Program-made: the position numbers and the translations under genes
Assembly (NCBI GenBank): GCA_903842065.1
Contig: CAIMKZ010000093.1
Coordinates: forward strand, 186,001 to 250,000
DNA: 64,000 nucleotides
Direction: 5' to 3'
DNA from: an uncultured Acidobacteriaceae bacterium
GTDB taxonomy: Bacteria; Acidobacteriota; Terriglobia; Terriglobales; Acidobacteriaceae
Part shown: piece after piece, positions 42,801 through 51,814 of the stretch
Position numbering within the stretch: the stretch's first letter is position 1
How the letters are laid out: every line of letters starts with the position of its first letter
Notes under the pieces: generated by a model
What the model was told of the DNA's origin: nothing
What the model saw: the letters and a program-made list of their open reading frames with translations, nothing else
The model's database searches: none

Positions 42801-43062
42801 CGCCCAGGGAACTCGACGAGGTCATCTCCGAGATGCCTGCGATATGGCTGAACTGGCGCTCAAGCGGAGTAGCCACGCTGGCGGCCATGGTCTGGGCGCT
42901 GGCCCCGGGCAACCCGGAGTTGATGGAGATGGTCGGATACTCGACCTGCGGAAGCGGGGCCACCGGCAGCACCACGTAACCGATCACGCCGGCAAGAGCA
43001 ATGGCGGCGGTAAGCAGCGTGGTGCCTACCGGACGCCAGATGAATGGTGCGGAGAGGCTCAT
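39892..43062 (-). CDS. RND efflux permease (HAE1, MdtC-like)
   Basis: [19 protein letters not shown] start; [50 protein letters not shown]. Confidence 0.92.
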   Translation of the reverse strand: [1056 protein letters not shown]

Positions 43063-46000
43063 GCGCCCTCCGTGACCGTATGATCTTCTGCGGGCAGCGA
43101 GGATTGCGAGAGACTGCGGCCGGTGATCTTGCGGCCGATCTGGTCAAAGAATACGTAGATGACCGGCGTGGTGTAGAGAGTAAGCACCTGGCTGACCAGA
43201 AGGCCGCCCACCATGGCGATGCCCAGTGGGTGGCGCAACTCCGAGCCGAGTCCGGTTCCCAAGGCCAGCGGCACGCCGCCGAGCAGCGCCGCCATCGTGG
43301 TCATGATGATCGGCCGGAAGCGCAGCAGGCTGGCCTCGTAGATGGCCTCCTCGGACTCCTTGCCGCGCTTGCGCTCCGCATCGAGCGCGAAGTCCACGAT
43401 CATAATGCCGTTCTTGTTCACGATGCCGATCAGCAGGATGATGCCGATGATACCCACGGCGTTCAGGTCGTTCCCGGTAATCCACAGAGCGAGCAGCGCA
43501 CCGAGTCCGGCCGAGGGTAGCGTGGAGAGAATCGTGATCGGATGAATGAAGCTCTCGTAGAGCACGCCCAGCACAATGTAGACCGTGACCAGCGCGGCGA
43601 GAATGAGCAGCGACTGGTTGGAAAGCGAGTTGGTGAACGAGGCGGCGGTTCCCTGATAGCCGGCTTCGATGCTGGGCGGGAAGTGCATCTGATCGATTAC
43701 CTTGTCGATCTGCTTGATCGCCGTTCCCAGCGATGCCCGCGGAGCAAGATTGAACGAGACGGTAACGGAAGGGAACTGGCCCTGGTGGTTGATCGAGAGC
43801 GCTTCGGTAGTGGGCGTGATGGTGGCGAAGGCGCCGAGGGGAACGGCCCGTGTACCGGTAGCGGTGGTGCGGACGTTTGACACTCCCGACGCGGCGCCGG
43901 CCAGCACCGTGTTCGGCACCGTGAGCACGCCGGAAGATGCCGTGTACTTTACACCCGCGGTGAGCGCGTTGGATCCGGCCGACGCCGACGCCGAAGAGGC
44001 GAAGGTCGTAGTTGCACCGGCTCCGGTGGCGCCTGCCGAGGCGTTGGTCTGAATGTAAAGGTTGCCTAGCGACGACGGATCCTGCTGCCAGCGCGGATCG
44101 GTCTCCATAATCACGTGGTACTGGTTCACCTGCGTGTAGAGCGTATTGATCTGGCGCTGACCGTAGGCATCGTAGAGCGTGTTATCGATGGTGGTGGGCG
44201 TGATTCCCAGCCGCGATGCCGTCGCGCGGTCGATCTCCAACTGCACGGCACGCGCGCCGGTCTGCTGGTCGGTGGCCACGTCTTCCAGCTCGGGCAGCTT
44301 CTTCAGCTCGGCCACAAAACGGTCGGACCACTCGTTCAGCTCGTCGAGGTTGGGGTCTTCGAGGGTGTACTGGTACTGGGTGCGGCTCACGCGGTCGTCG
44401 ACGGTGATGTTCTGCACCGGCTGCATATAGACGTGGATGCCCTGCACGGCGAGCAGTTTGGTCTGCAGGCGGCGGATCACGTCGGAAGCCGACATGCGGC
44501 GCTCTTCGATAGGCTTCAGGTTGATGGAGATGCGGCCGCTGTTGAGCGTTGTGTTGATGCCGTCGGCCCCGATGAACGAGGCCAGGCTCTCAACCGCCGG
44601 GTCTTCCAGGATGACCTTGGTGAGCTGCTGCTGCTTTTCGGCCATGGCGTCGAAGGAGATCGACTGCGAGGCCTGACTGATGCCCTGGATCACACCTGTG
44701 TCCTGCACCGGGAAGAAGCCCTTGGGAATCCAGATGTAGAGCGACACGGTCAGAACCAGCACCGCGACCGCCACCAGCAGCGTGATCTTTTTAAACTGGA
44801 GCACCACCTTCAGCGTGCGCCCGTAGAAACCGATCAGGCCGTTGAACATGCTCTCGGAGGCGCGGTAGAACTTGGTTTGCTGCTCCTCCGGGTTGTGCCG
44901 CAGGATGCGCGAGCACATCATCGGCGTCAGCGTCAGCGAGACGACAGCGGAGATCACGATGGTGACAGCCAGCGTCACGCCGAACTCGCGGAACAGACGG
45001 CCCACCACATCGCCCATGAACAGAAGCGGTATGAGCACAGCCACCAGCGAGACGGTCAGCGACATGATCGTGAAGCCGATCTGGCCCGCGCCGACGAGCG
45101 CGGCCTCCATCGGTTCCATGCCCTCTTCGAGGTAGCGGGTGATGTTCTCGATCATCACGATCGCGTCGTCCACCACAAAGCCGGTCGAAATGGTCAGCGC
45201 CATCAGCGAGAGGTTGTCGAGCGAGTAGCCGCACAAGTACATTACGCCGAAGGTGCCCACCAGTGAGAGCGGCACCGCGACCGAGGGAATGATGGTTGCG
45301 TAGAGGGAGCGCAGGAACAGGAAGATGACCAGCACCACCAGGCCGATGGTGAGCATCAGCTCGAACTCGACGTCGTTGACCGAGGCATTGATGCTGGTGG
45401 TCATGTCGGTGAGCGTGACGATCTTCATCGAGGCCGGCATATTGGCCTGGAGCTGGGGCAGCACCTTCTTGATGCTGTCGACAACTTTAATGGTGTTCTT
45501 GCCGGGCTGGCGCTGGATGTTGAGGATCACCGCAGGCGTCTCGTTCATCCACGCGGCCTGGCGCGTGTTCTCAACTCCGTTCACCACATTGGCAACGTTG
45601 TGAACGAACACCGGCGCGCCGTTCGTGTACGAGATGACGACGTCCTTGTACTGATCGGCCGAAGTCAGCTGGTCGTTGGCGTCGATCTGGTAGTCCAGTC
45701 GCGGCCCGTCGAAGTTACCCTTGGCGGCGTTGACGCTGGAAGAGGCCAGCGCCGAACGCATGTCTTCCATGTTCAGGCCGTAGGAGGCAAGCTGCACCGG
45801 ATTTACTTCGATGCGAACGGCCGGCTTCTGGCCGCCGCTGATCGAGACCATGCCTACGCCGTCGAGCTGAGAGAGCCGGGGAGCCAGCCGCGTGTCTACC
45901 AGGTCCTCGATCTGCGAGAGCGGCATGGTCGGCGAGCTGATGGCCAGAGTCATGACCGGAGCGTCGGCCGGATTGGTCTTGTTGTACACCGGCGGAACGG

Positions 46001-46370
46001 GCAGGTTGGAGGGCAGGAAGGTGCCGCCCGAGTTGATGGCCGACTGCACTTCCTGTTCGGCCACATCGAGGCTCAGCGCCAGATTGAACTGGAGCACGAT
46101 CACCGAGACGCCTTCAGCCGACGTCGAGGTCATCTGGTTCAGGCCCTGCATCTGCCCGAACTGCCGCTCCAGAGGCGCCGTCACGGTCATCGCCGTCACG
46201 TCGGGGCTGGCGCCAGGATAGAACGTCAGTACCTGTATGGTCGGGTAGTCAACCTGTGGCAGCGCCGAAACCGGCAGCTGCGTGAAGGCGACGATGCCTG
46301 CCAGCAGGATGGCGGCCATCATCAGCGTGGTGGCGACGGGCCGCAGAATGAATGGCCGTGATGGGCTCAT
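43059..46370 (-). CDS. RND efflux permease (HAE1, MdtB-like)
   Basis: [50 protein letters not shown]; 4-nt overlap with neighbours. Confidence 0.92.
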   Translation of the reverse strand: [1103 protein letters not shown]

Positions 46371-47812
46371 CGATTTTGGTTCCCAGCCCCGGTGGCAGGG
46401 GCGTTGCGGCGGCTTCCGTTTCCGCGCTCGGCTGCTCCGGATTGGCCGCCGTTCGCGCCGGCGGGCGCGCCGCCACGGTTCCAGTTGCCTTGCGTGTTAC
46501 CCGCGGCGGACCCATCGGGCCGGCCTGCCGCGCCTCCTGCTGGAGCGCCACCGGCAGCTGCGGGGGCATCGCTGCCCGCGGGCCTGGCCTTGTAAACCGC
46601 CACGCCGTCCTGGAGCTTTTCAAACGTGCTGTTGGCGACCACATCCCCGGGCTTGAGGCCGGACACAATCGTGTTGCCGCCTTCGCTAAGCCCCGGCGTT
46701 ACGTTGCGCAGCACAGCCTTGTTGTCCTCGATCACATACACAAAAGATATGTCGCCGTTGTGCTGGATCGCAGAAGAGGGAACCACTAGTTGATTTTTGA
46801 GCGTCTTGACCAGCATGCGGGTGTTCACAAACTGGTTGGGGAAGAGAATCTCTGGGGAATTGGAGAACTCGGCCCGCAGCTTGACCGTGCCGGTGGTCGT
46901 GTCGATCTGGTTGTCGATGGTGGTGAGCTTGCCTTTGGCGATGAGTGTCTGCTGGGTGCGGTCGAAGGCGTCGACTTCAAGCGAGCGGCCGCCCCGCGTC
47001 TGCTCAAGCAACTGCGGCAGGTTGTCCTGGGCTAAGGTGAAGATCACTGTAATCGGCTGCATCTGAGTGACGATGGCGAGCGCCGTGGAGGAGTTGGCCG
47101 TGACCAGGTTGCCCGGATCGACCAGACGCAGACCCACCCGGCCGTCGATCGGCGACACGATGTGCGTGTAGCTCACAATCACCTTGTCGAACTCAACCGT
47201 AGCCTCGTCGTTCTTTACCGTGCCCTCGATGACACCGACCTGCTTCTCCTGATCTTCCAGGGTCTGGCGCTGGATGGCGTTCTTCTTCCACGCATCCTGA
47301 TACCGGGCCAGGTCCATCTTCGCCTGTGCCAGCTGGCTCTGGTCGCGTTGCAGCACGCCCTGCGCCTGCGCCAGTTGTGCCACGTACTGGCGTGAGTCGA
47401 TGTCGATGAGCGGATCGCCCTTTTTGATGTACTGGCCCTCGGTGTAATACACCTTCGTGATCACGCCGGTCACCTGCGAGGTGATGGTGTTCGAGAACTT
47501 GGGCGTAACCGTGCCGATGGCGTTGAAGTAGACAGGCAGATCGCCCATCGTGGCGGTGGCCATCGAGATCGGAACGCCTCCTCCCCCGCCGCCCCAGCGG
47601 CCGGACCCTCCGGCCGCGCCGGAGCGCGATGCGCCTGCGCCCGCGGCCGCGGTCTGGTTCTGGCTCTGCGCGTGCTGATGCCACACCCAGTAAAACAGCA
47701 GGCCGAACAGGACGATGACGACCGCCCAGATCCAGCGGTGGCGAGTCTTCTTAGGCGTAAGGGAGAGTGACTCTCCGGAATCGTGATGCGAAGTGGACGA
47801 ACCCTGATCCAT
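46367..47812 (-). CDS. RND periplasmic adaptor (MdtA-like)
   Basis: MDQGSSTSHHDS, single TM, VTPKFSNTITSQVTGVITKVYYTEGQYIKKGDPLIDID; Gly/Ala-rich tail. Confidence 0.9.
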   Translation of the reverse strand: MDQGSSTSHHDSGESLSLTPKKTRHRWIWAVVIVLFGLLFYWVWHQHAQSQNQTAAAGAGASRSGAAGGSGRWGGGGGGVPISMATATMGDLPVYFNAIGTVTPKFSNTITSQVTGVITKVYYTEGQYIKKGDPLIDIDSRQYVAQLAQAQGVLQRDQSQLAQAKMDLARYQDAWKKNAIQRQTLEDQEKQVGVIEGTVKNDEATVEFDKVIVSYTHIVSPIDGRVGLRLVDPGNLVTANSSTALAIVTQMQPITVIFTLAQDNLPQLLEQTRGGRSLEVDAFDRTQQTLIAKGKLTTIDNQIDTTTGTVKLRAEFSNSPEILFPNQFVNTRMLVKTLKNQLVVPSSAIQHNGDISFVYVIEDNKAVLRNVTPGLSEGGNTIVSGLKPGDVVANSTFEKLQDGVAVYKARPAGSDAPAAAGGAPAGGAAGRPDGSAAGNTQGNWNRGGAPAGANGGQSGAAERGNGSRRNAPATGAGNQNR

Positions 47813-48090
47813 GTTTCTCTCTTCCCAAAGACCGATCGCAGACTGGTGCTGCGCGGTGTCGTTCGATTCATTCCGGGCTGGCGCCGTACTTTGAGTATCC
47901 AGCCGATACGACGCGGGCGGTTGATGTGCCACGCCCACCTCCAGCCTATGCCGGAGAACCCCCTGCCGGAAAGCAAGTGAATCGACCCTTAGACCCTTGC
48001 ACGGGGTACATGTTTTTTGACGATTGAAGCACTGGAATAGTTGCAGTTTAGGACGGCTGGCGCGTTCTCCGGCCGAACCGGAAGTGAATA

Positions 48091-48122
48091 AAAAAGCCGC
48101 TCCGGGAATAGAGCGGCTTTTT
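48091..48122 (-). terminator. Hairpin terminator downstream of FBA
   Basis: AAAAAGCCGCTC / GAGCGGCTTTTT. Confidence 0.8.
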
Positions 48123-48145
48123 CGTAGATGGAAAGCGCTCTTTTC

Positions 48146-49192
48146 TTACTTTGTCTTCGAAGGCCGCGTGTCCAGCTTGCCGCTCTTGTAGCCCTCGATG
48201 ATGGCGTCGATGCCGAGCGGCGCGTAGTCGGCCGCATGGCCGGCCTGACCGAACTGGGTCATGCGCTCGGCAACCACCTTTTGCATGGCCTCGCGGGCAG
48301 GCTTCAGATAATCGCGCGGATCGAACTTCTCCGGTGTCTCCGCGAAAACCTTCCTGATCGCGCCGGTAATCGCCAGCCGGTTGTCCGTGTCCACGTTGAT
48401 CTTGCGCACGCCGTTGCGGATGCCGAGCTGAATCTCTTCGACCGGCACGCCCCACGTGGGCTTCAGGTTGCCGCCGTACTTGTTGATGATGTCCTGCAAG
48501 TCCTTCGGAACCGAAGAGCTGCCGTGCATCACCAGGTGCGTCTTGGGCAGGTGCTTATGGATGGCGATCAGAATGTCCATCTTGAGCACCGAGCCGTCCG
48601 GCTTCTTCGTAAACTTGTACGCGCCGTGGCTGGTGCCGATGGCGATCGCCAGAGCATCGACGCCCGTGCGCTCGGCGAACTCAACCGCCTGATCCGGGTC
48701 GGTGACGTGATCCAGACCGCTTCCGCCTGCGCCGTGTCCGTCCTCAACGCCGCCCAGCACGCCGATCTCGCCCTCGACGGTGATGCCGCGCTCGTGAGCA
48801 AAGTCAACCACCTTGCGGGTGACTTCGACGTTCTCTTCGAATGTCGAGGGCGTCTTGCCGTCGGGCTTCAGAGAGCCGTCCATCATCACCGAGGTAAAGC
48901 CCAGTTCGATGGCGCTCTTGCAGGTCTCAAAGCTGTTGCCGTGGTCCAGATGCATGGCCAGCGGAATCTCCGGGTGCAGCTCGGCGGCGGCCAGAATCAG
49001 GTGGTAGAGGTAGCGGTCCTGCGCAAACTGGCGCGCGCCGCGGCTGGCCTGGATGACGACCGGCGAGTTGGTCTCGACCGCCGCGCCCATGATGGCCTGA
49101 ATCTGCTCCATGTCGTTCACATTGAATGCGCCGACACCGTAACCGCCCTTGGCAGCCTCATCGAGGAGCTGCCGCATGGATACTAAAGGCAT
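48146..49192 (-). CDS. fba: Class II fructose-bisphosphate aldolase
   Basis: YGVGAFNVNDMEQIQAIMGAA, LAMHLDHG, SVMMDGS, VEGEIGVLGGVEDG, HGSSSVP, KINVDTD; AAAGGAG SD. Confidence 0.93.
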   Translation of the reverse strand: MPLVSMRQLLDEAAKGGYGVGAFNVNDMEQIQAIMGAAVETNSPVVIQASRGARQFAQDRYLYHLILAAAELHPEIPLAMHLDHGNSFETCKSAIELGFTSVMMDGSLKPDGKTPSTFEENVEVTRKVVDFAHERGITVEGEIGVLGGVEDGHGAGGSGLDHVTDPDQAVEFAERTGVDALAIAIGTSHGAYKFTKKPDGSVLKMDILIAIHKHLPKTHLVMHGSSSVPKDLQDIINKYGGNLKPTWGVPVEEIQLGIRNGVRKINVDTDNRLAITGAIRKVFAETPEKFDPRDYLKPAREAMQKVVAERMTQFGQAGHAADYAPLGIDAIIEGYKSGKLDTRPSKTK

Positions 49193-49504
49193 GGTGGATC
49201 TCCTTTGGGGGCAGCCCCGTCGCAACCGGCGCGGCACCCAAATATATGCGGGAAACCAGCGCTAACGCAGAGCTGCAATCATCTTTATGGTATCAGAGGT
49301 TGGCAAGGGAAAAATCCACGCAGGCAATACGTTGCTCGTAACAGACCGGAGAAGGGAATCGCGGCGAAAGCCGTCCCGTTTTGAGCAGCTCGCGCGGCCG
49401 TTCGTCGGGAATTATGATGGAGTTGCGCTTTGCTGGAAGTTGAGCGCAGCAATATTTTCTTGCATCCGCTTCCCCGCATGTAAGGAACCAATGGGAGCAT
49501 TTCG

Positions 49505-50377
49505 TTGGGTGTCTTTGACGAGTCCGAAAGGCGCAGAACCAAGGTCAGCCAGGATAGTTCGCGCTCGCGAACGGATCGCCGGCCATGGCCTCTCTCCGCG
49601 CGGCTCCTCGTCGGGGCAATGCTCGTCTTCAACATTCTCCTGGTGGCTTTTATCGGTTGGACTGAGCTCGGCAGGCCCGGAGCGCCCGCAACTTCCGCTC
49701 CGATCCCACTCGAACAGCCGAAGGCCGATGCCTCGCCCGAGGTCAATGCGCCGGTCGATACTCAGCCGAATGCGACGCCCGGCGCGCCAGCCGATGCGGG
49801 GTCCAGCCTCGACGGGAAGACTCCCCCGGCAGAAGCCGTGCCGGCTGCGTTGCCGGGCGCCCAAACAGCGAAACCCCCGGCGGGCAGTGCACAGCAAGCC
49901 GCGAGAACCCAACGTCCGGTTTATCCTGCGCCGAAGCCGCGGCCCGGGGTTAACTCTCCCCCGGAACGTCTCGGGCTGACTCCCGCTCCCGTTGCAGCCT
50001 CTCAGGGCACAAGCGTCAATGCCGCGCCCCCGGTGGCCGCATCCTTGGGCGCCGCCGGCGCTGCGGTTCGCGGCAACGCGGCGTCTGCTGCCAAAGCGCC
50101 TGCGCCATCGGTTCAAGTCTCCCCGGTTACCGGCCACGGCCTCCCTGCGCAGGCAACCCGGCCGGCCACAACCAACAGAGTGGCCCCGGTTGGGCTTCCG
50201 GCAATGGAAAAGGGAACAGCGATGCAGAAGAAGCCGGTTGTGTCAGTCGCCTCTCAAATCGAGATTATTCACCAGCCTCCCGGGGAGGTTGTGAATTGCG
50301 GCACCGACGACGCTTTTCTCGCCTGCCCCACGCTGCACACCCGGCCTGAGACGCCCATCCCCTCCGAAGAACCCTGA
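49505..50377 (+). CDS. Hypothetical single-TM Ala/Pro-rich protein
   Basis: TTG start with GGGAG SD; LLVGAMLVFNILLVAFIGWT then low-complexity periplasmic region. Confidence 0.5.
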   Translation: MGVFDESERRRTKVSQDSSRSRTDRRPWPLSARLLVGAMLVFNILLVAFIGWTELGRPGAPATSAPIPLEQPKADASPEVNAPVDTQPNATPGAPADAGSSLDGKTPPAEAVPAALPGAQTAKPPAGSAQQAARTQRPVYPAPKPRPGVNSPPERLGLTPAPVAASQGTSVNAAPPVAASLGAAGAAVRGNAASAAKAPAPSVQVSPVTGHGLPAQATRPATTNRVAPVGLPAMEKGTAMQKKPVVSVASQIEIIHQPPGEVVNCGTDDAFLACPTLHTRPETPIPSEEP

Positions 50378-50480
50378 GTGTGGTTCGTCGCAGTGAGGAC
50401 TTACTCAATTCCGCTTGGCTTTACTTCTGAGTTGGCGAAAATGCACCCGCAACCTGACCCCAAGCCCACTCTGCCCACGT

Positions 50481-50530
50481 TGTCATCCTGAGCGAAGCGC
50501 AGCGAAGTCGAAGGATCTGCGGTTGCTTTT
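50481..50530 (+). repeat. Dispersed intergenic repeat copy 2
   Basis: TGTCATCCTGAGCGAAGCGCAGCGAAGTCGAAGGATCTGCGGTTGCTTTT. Confidence 0.75.
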
Positions 50531-50634
50531 GACGCGCTCCACTGTGGAGTTACTTCCCAATTGGCGACGATACACCCAGAACATGTTCCGCGCCTGCGGG
50601 GAATACAATCAATTTAAAATTCCATGGGATTTAG

Positions 50635-51267
50635 ATGAGCGAGATCAAGGATTGTCTTCCGAAGGACGCAGTTCCGCATTTCATCACCTTGCGGAATATC
50701 AGAGACGAATCGGAAACAAAGAACTACCAGCAAAGGCTTGTTGAATCGCGACGGGAAGCGGCAGCCCGAGGCCAAATAGCATCTGGTCCGCAGTTGGCTC
50801 GGGAGTGGCAGATCATGCGCGAGTCCCAAGAGACTCGTGCAATAGGGTACGTTGAAGCAACGCTAGAGACCTGCAAGCTGTATGAGATTCCTCTGACTCC
50901 GCAGCTTTGTGACTGCCTCTTGCAGGCTGTTCATGAGCTTCTCGTTGTACAGCACAAACATGCTGTCCAGACGATTGCGCTGCGAGTCTCTTCCATCAAC
51001 GCTCCGTCTAGTGTTCGATCCCATTTTGAAAATGACCCCATCGCTTTTCCAGTCTTGAATCGCATTAGAGCGACGGTAGAAAAGGCTCGGGTTGAGGATA
51101 ACAAAGCAAGACTAGCGATACCGAAGGATAACCCACCTGCGGCGGATACTCGTACCGAAATCCAGAGCAATGAAGAAGTCGTAATGCACTCGCCCAATTT
51201 TTACGGAATTGGCGTCAACCTCCGTTCGCTATGGCGGCGGATCAGTAGCAGGAAGAAAAGAGAATAG
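50635..51267 (+). CDS. Hypothetical protein
   Basis: 210-aa ORF, non-overlapping, no antisense competitor of better quality. Confidence 0.5.
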   Translation: MSEIKDCLPKDAVPHFITLRNIRDESETKNYQQRLVESRREAAARGQIASGPQLAREWQIMRESQETRAIGYVEATLETCKLYEIPLTPQLCDCLLQAVHELLVVQHKHAVQTIALRVSSINAPSSVRSHFENDPIAFPVLNRIRATVEKARVEDNKARLAIPKDNPPAADTRTEIQSNEEVVMHSPNFYGIGVNLRSLWRRISSRKKRE

Positions 51268-51365
51268 ACCACCACTTCGGGTAGAGATTGTTGAGTTTGT
51301 GGACTTGTGCCAACCGGGGTGGGTCACCTGTACGTTTCATGTACGTTTCACGAGGTGGACGAGAC

Positions 51366-51635
51366 ATGCGACTAGCTCGACAGACAGCAAAAGCCCTCCT
51401 GACCTTCATCGTTCTTTGTGAAATAGGGGTCGCATGGCAGCTTTGGAGACATGGGCCTCCGATGGACATCGTAGTCACCTCGGACAAGGTAAAAGAGGCT
51501 GGAGAGCTTTCGTTTAAGGTAGTAAGGGTTTCGCCCAGTGCCAGCGACTGGACGATACTCGTCGCGGTGGTTGCGCTGCAAGTTGCCCTCATCGGGTTCC
51601 TTTGGTGGTCGAGGCGCAAAATCGCTCGCGGTTGA
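51366..51635 (+). CDS. Hypothetical small two-TM protein
   Basis: ALLTFIVLCEIGVAWQLW and TILVAVVALQVALIGFLWW with trailing WSRRK. Confidence 0.45.
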   Translation: MRLARQTAKALLTFIVLCEIGVAWQLWRHGPPMDIVVTSDKVKEAGELSFKVVRVSPSASDWTILVAVVALQVALIGFLWWSRRKIARG

Positions 51636-51685
51636 CCTCAGTTCCCGAATAACCGCCTATGCGGACATGATGCAGCAGCGTCGCA

Positions 51686-51766
51686 GCGCCCCGATGGGGC
51701 GCAGTTTGTTTGGATACGCTTTCCCCGGGTTTCACCCGGGGCTAACATCGGACGTCCCTACGGGAC
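51686..51766 (+). repeat. Three-hairpin intergenic repeat
   Basis: GCGCCCC-GAT-GGGGCGC, CCCCGGGT-TTC-ACCCGGGG, GTCCC-TAC-GGGAC in series. Confidence 0.7.
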
Positions 51767-51814
51767 TTGCGGTGAAGTCTGGTTGTATCTCCGCCATTCC
51801 GAAAGTAAAGTTTT

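Noticed and set aside
48128-49186. 352-aa plus-strand ORF
   Set aside because: Antisense to class II aldolase.
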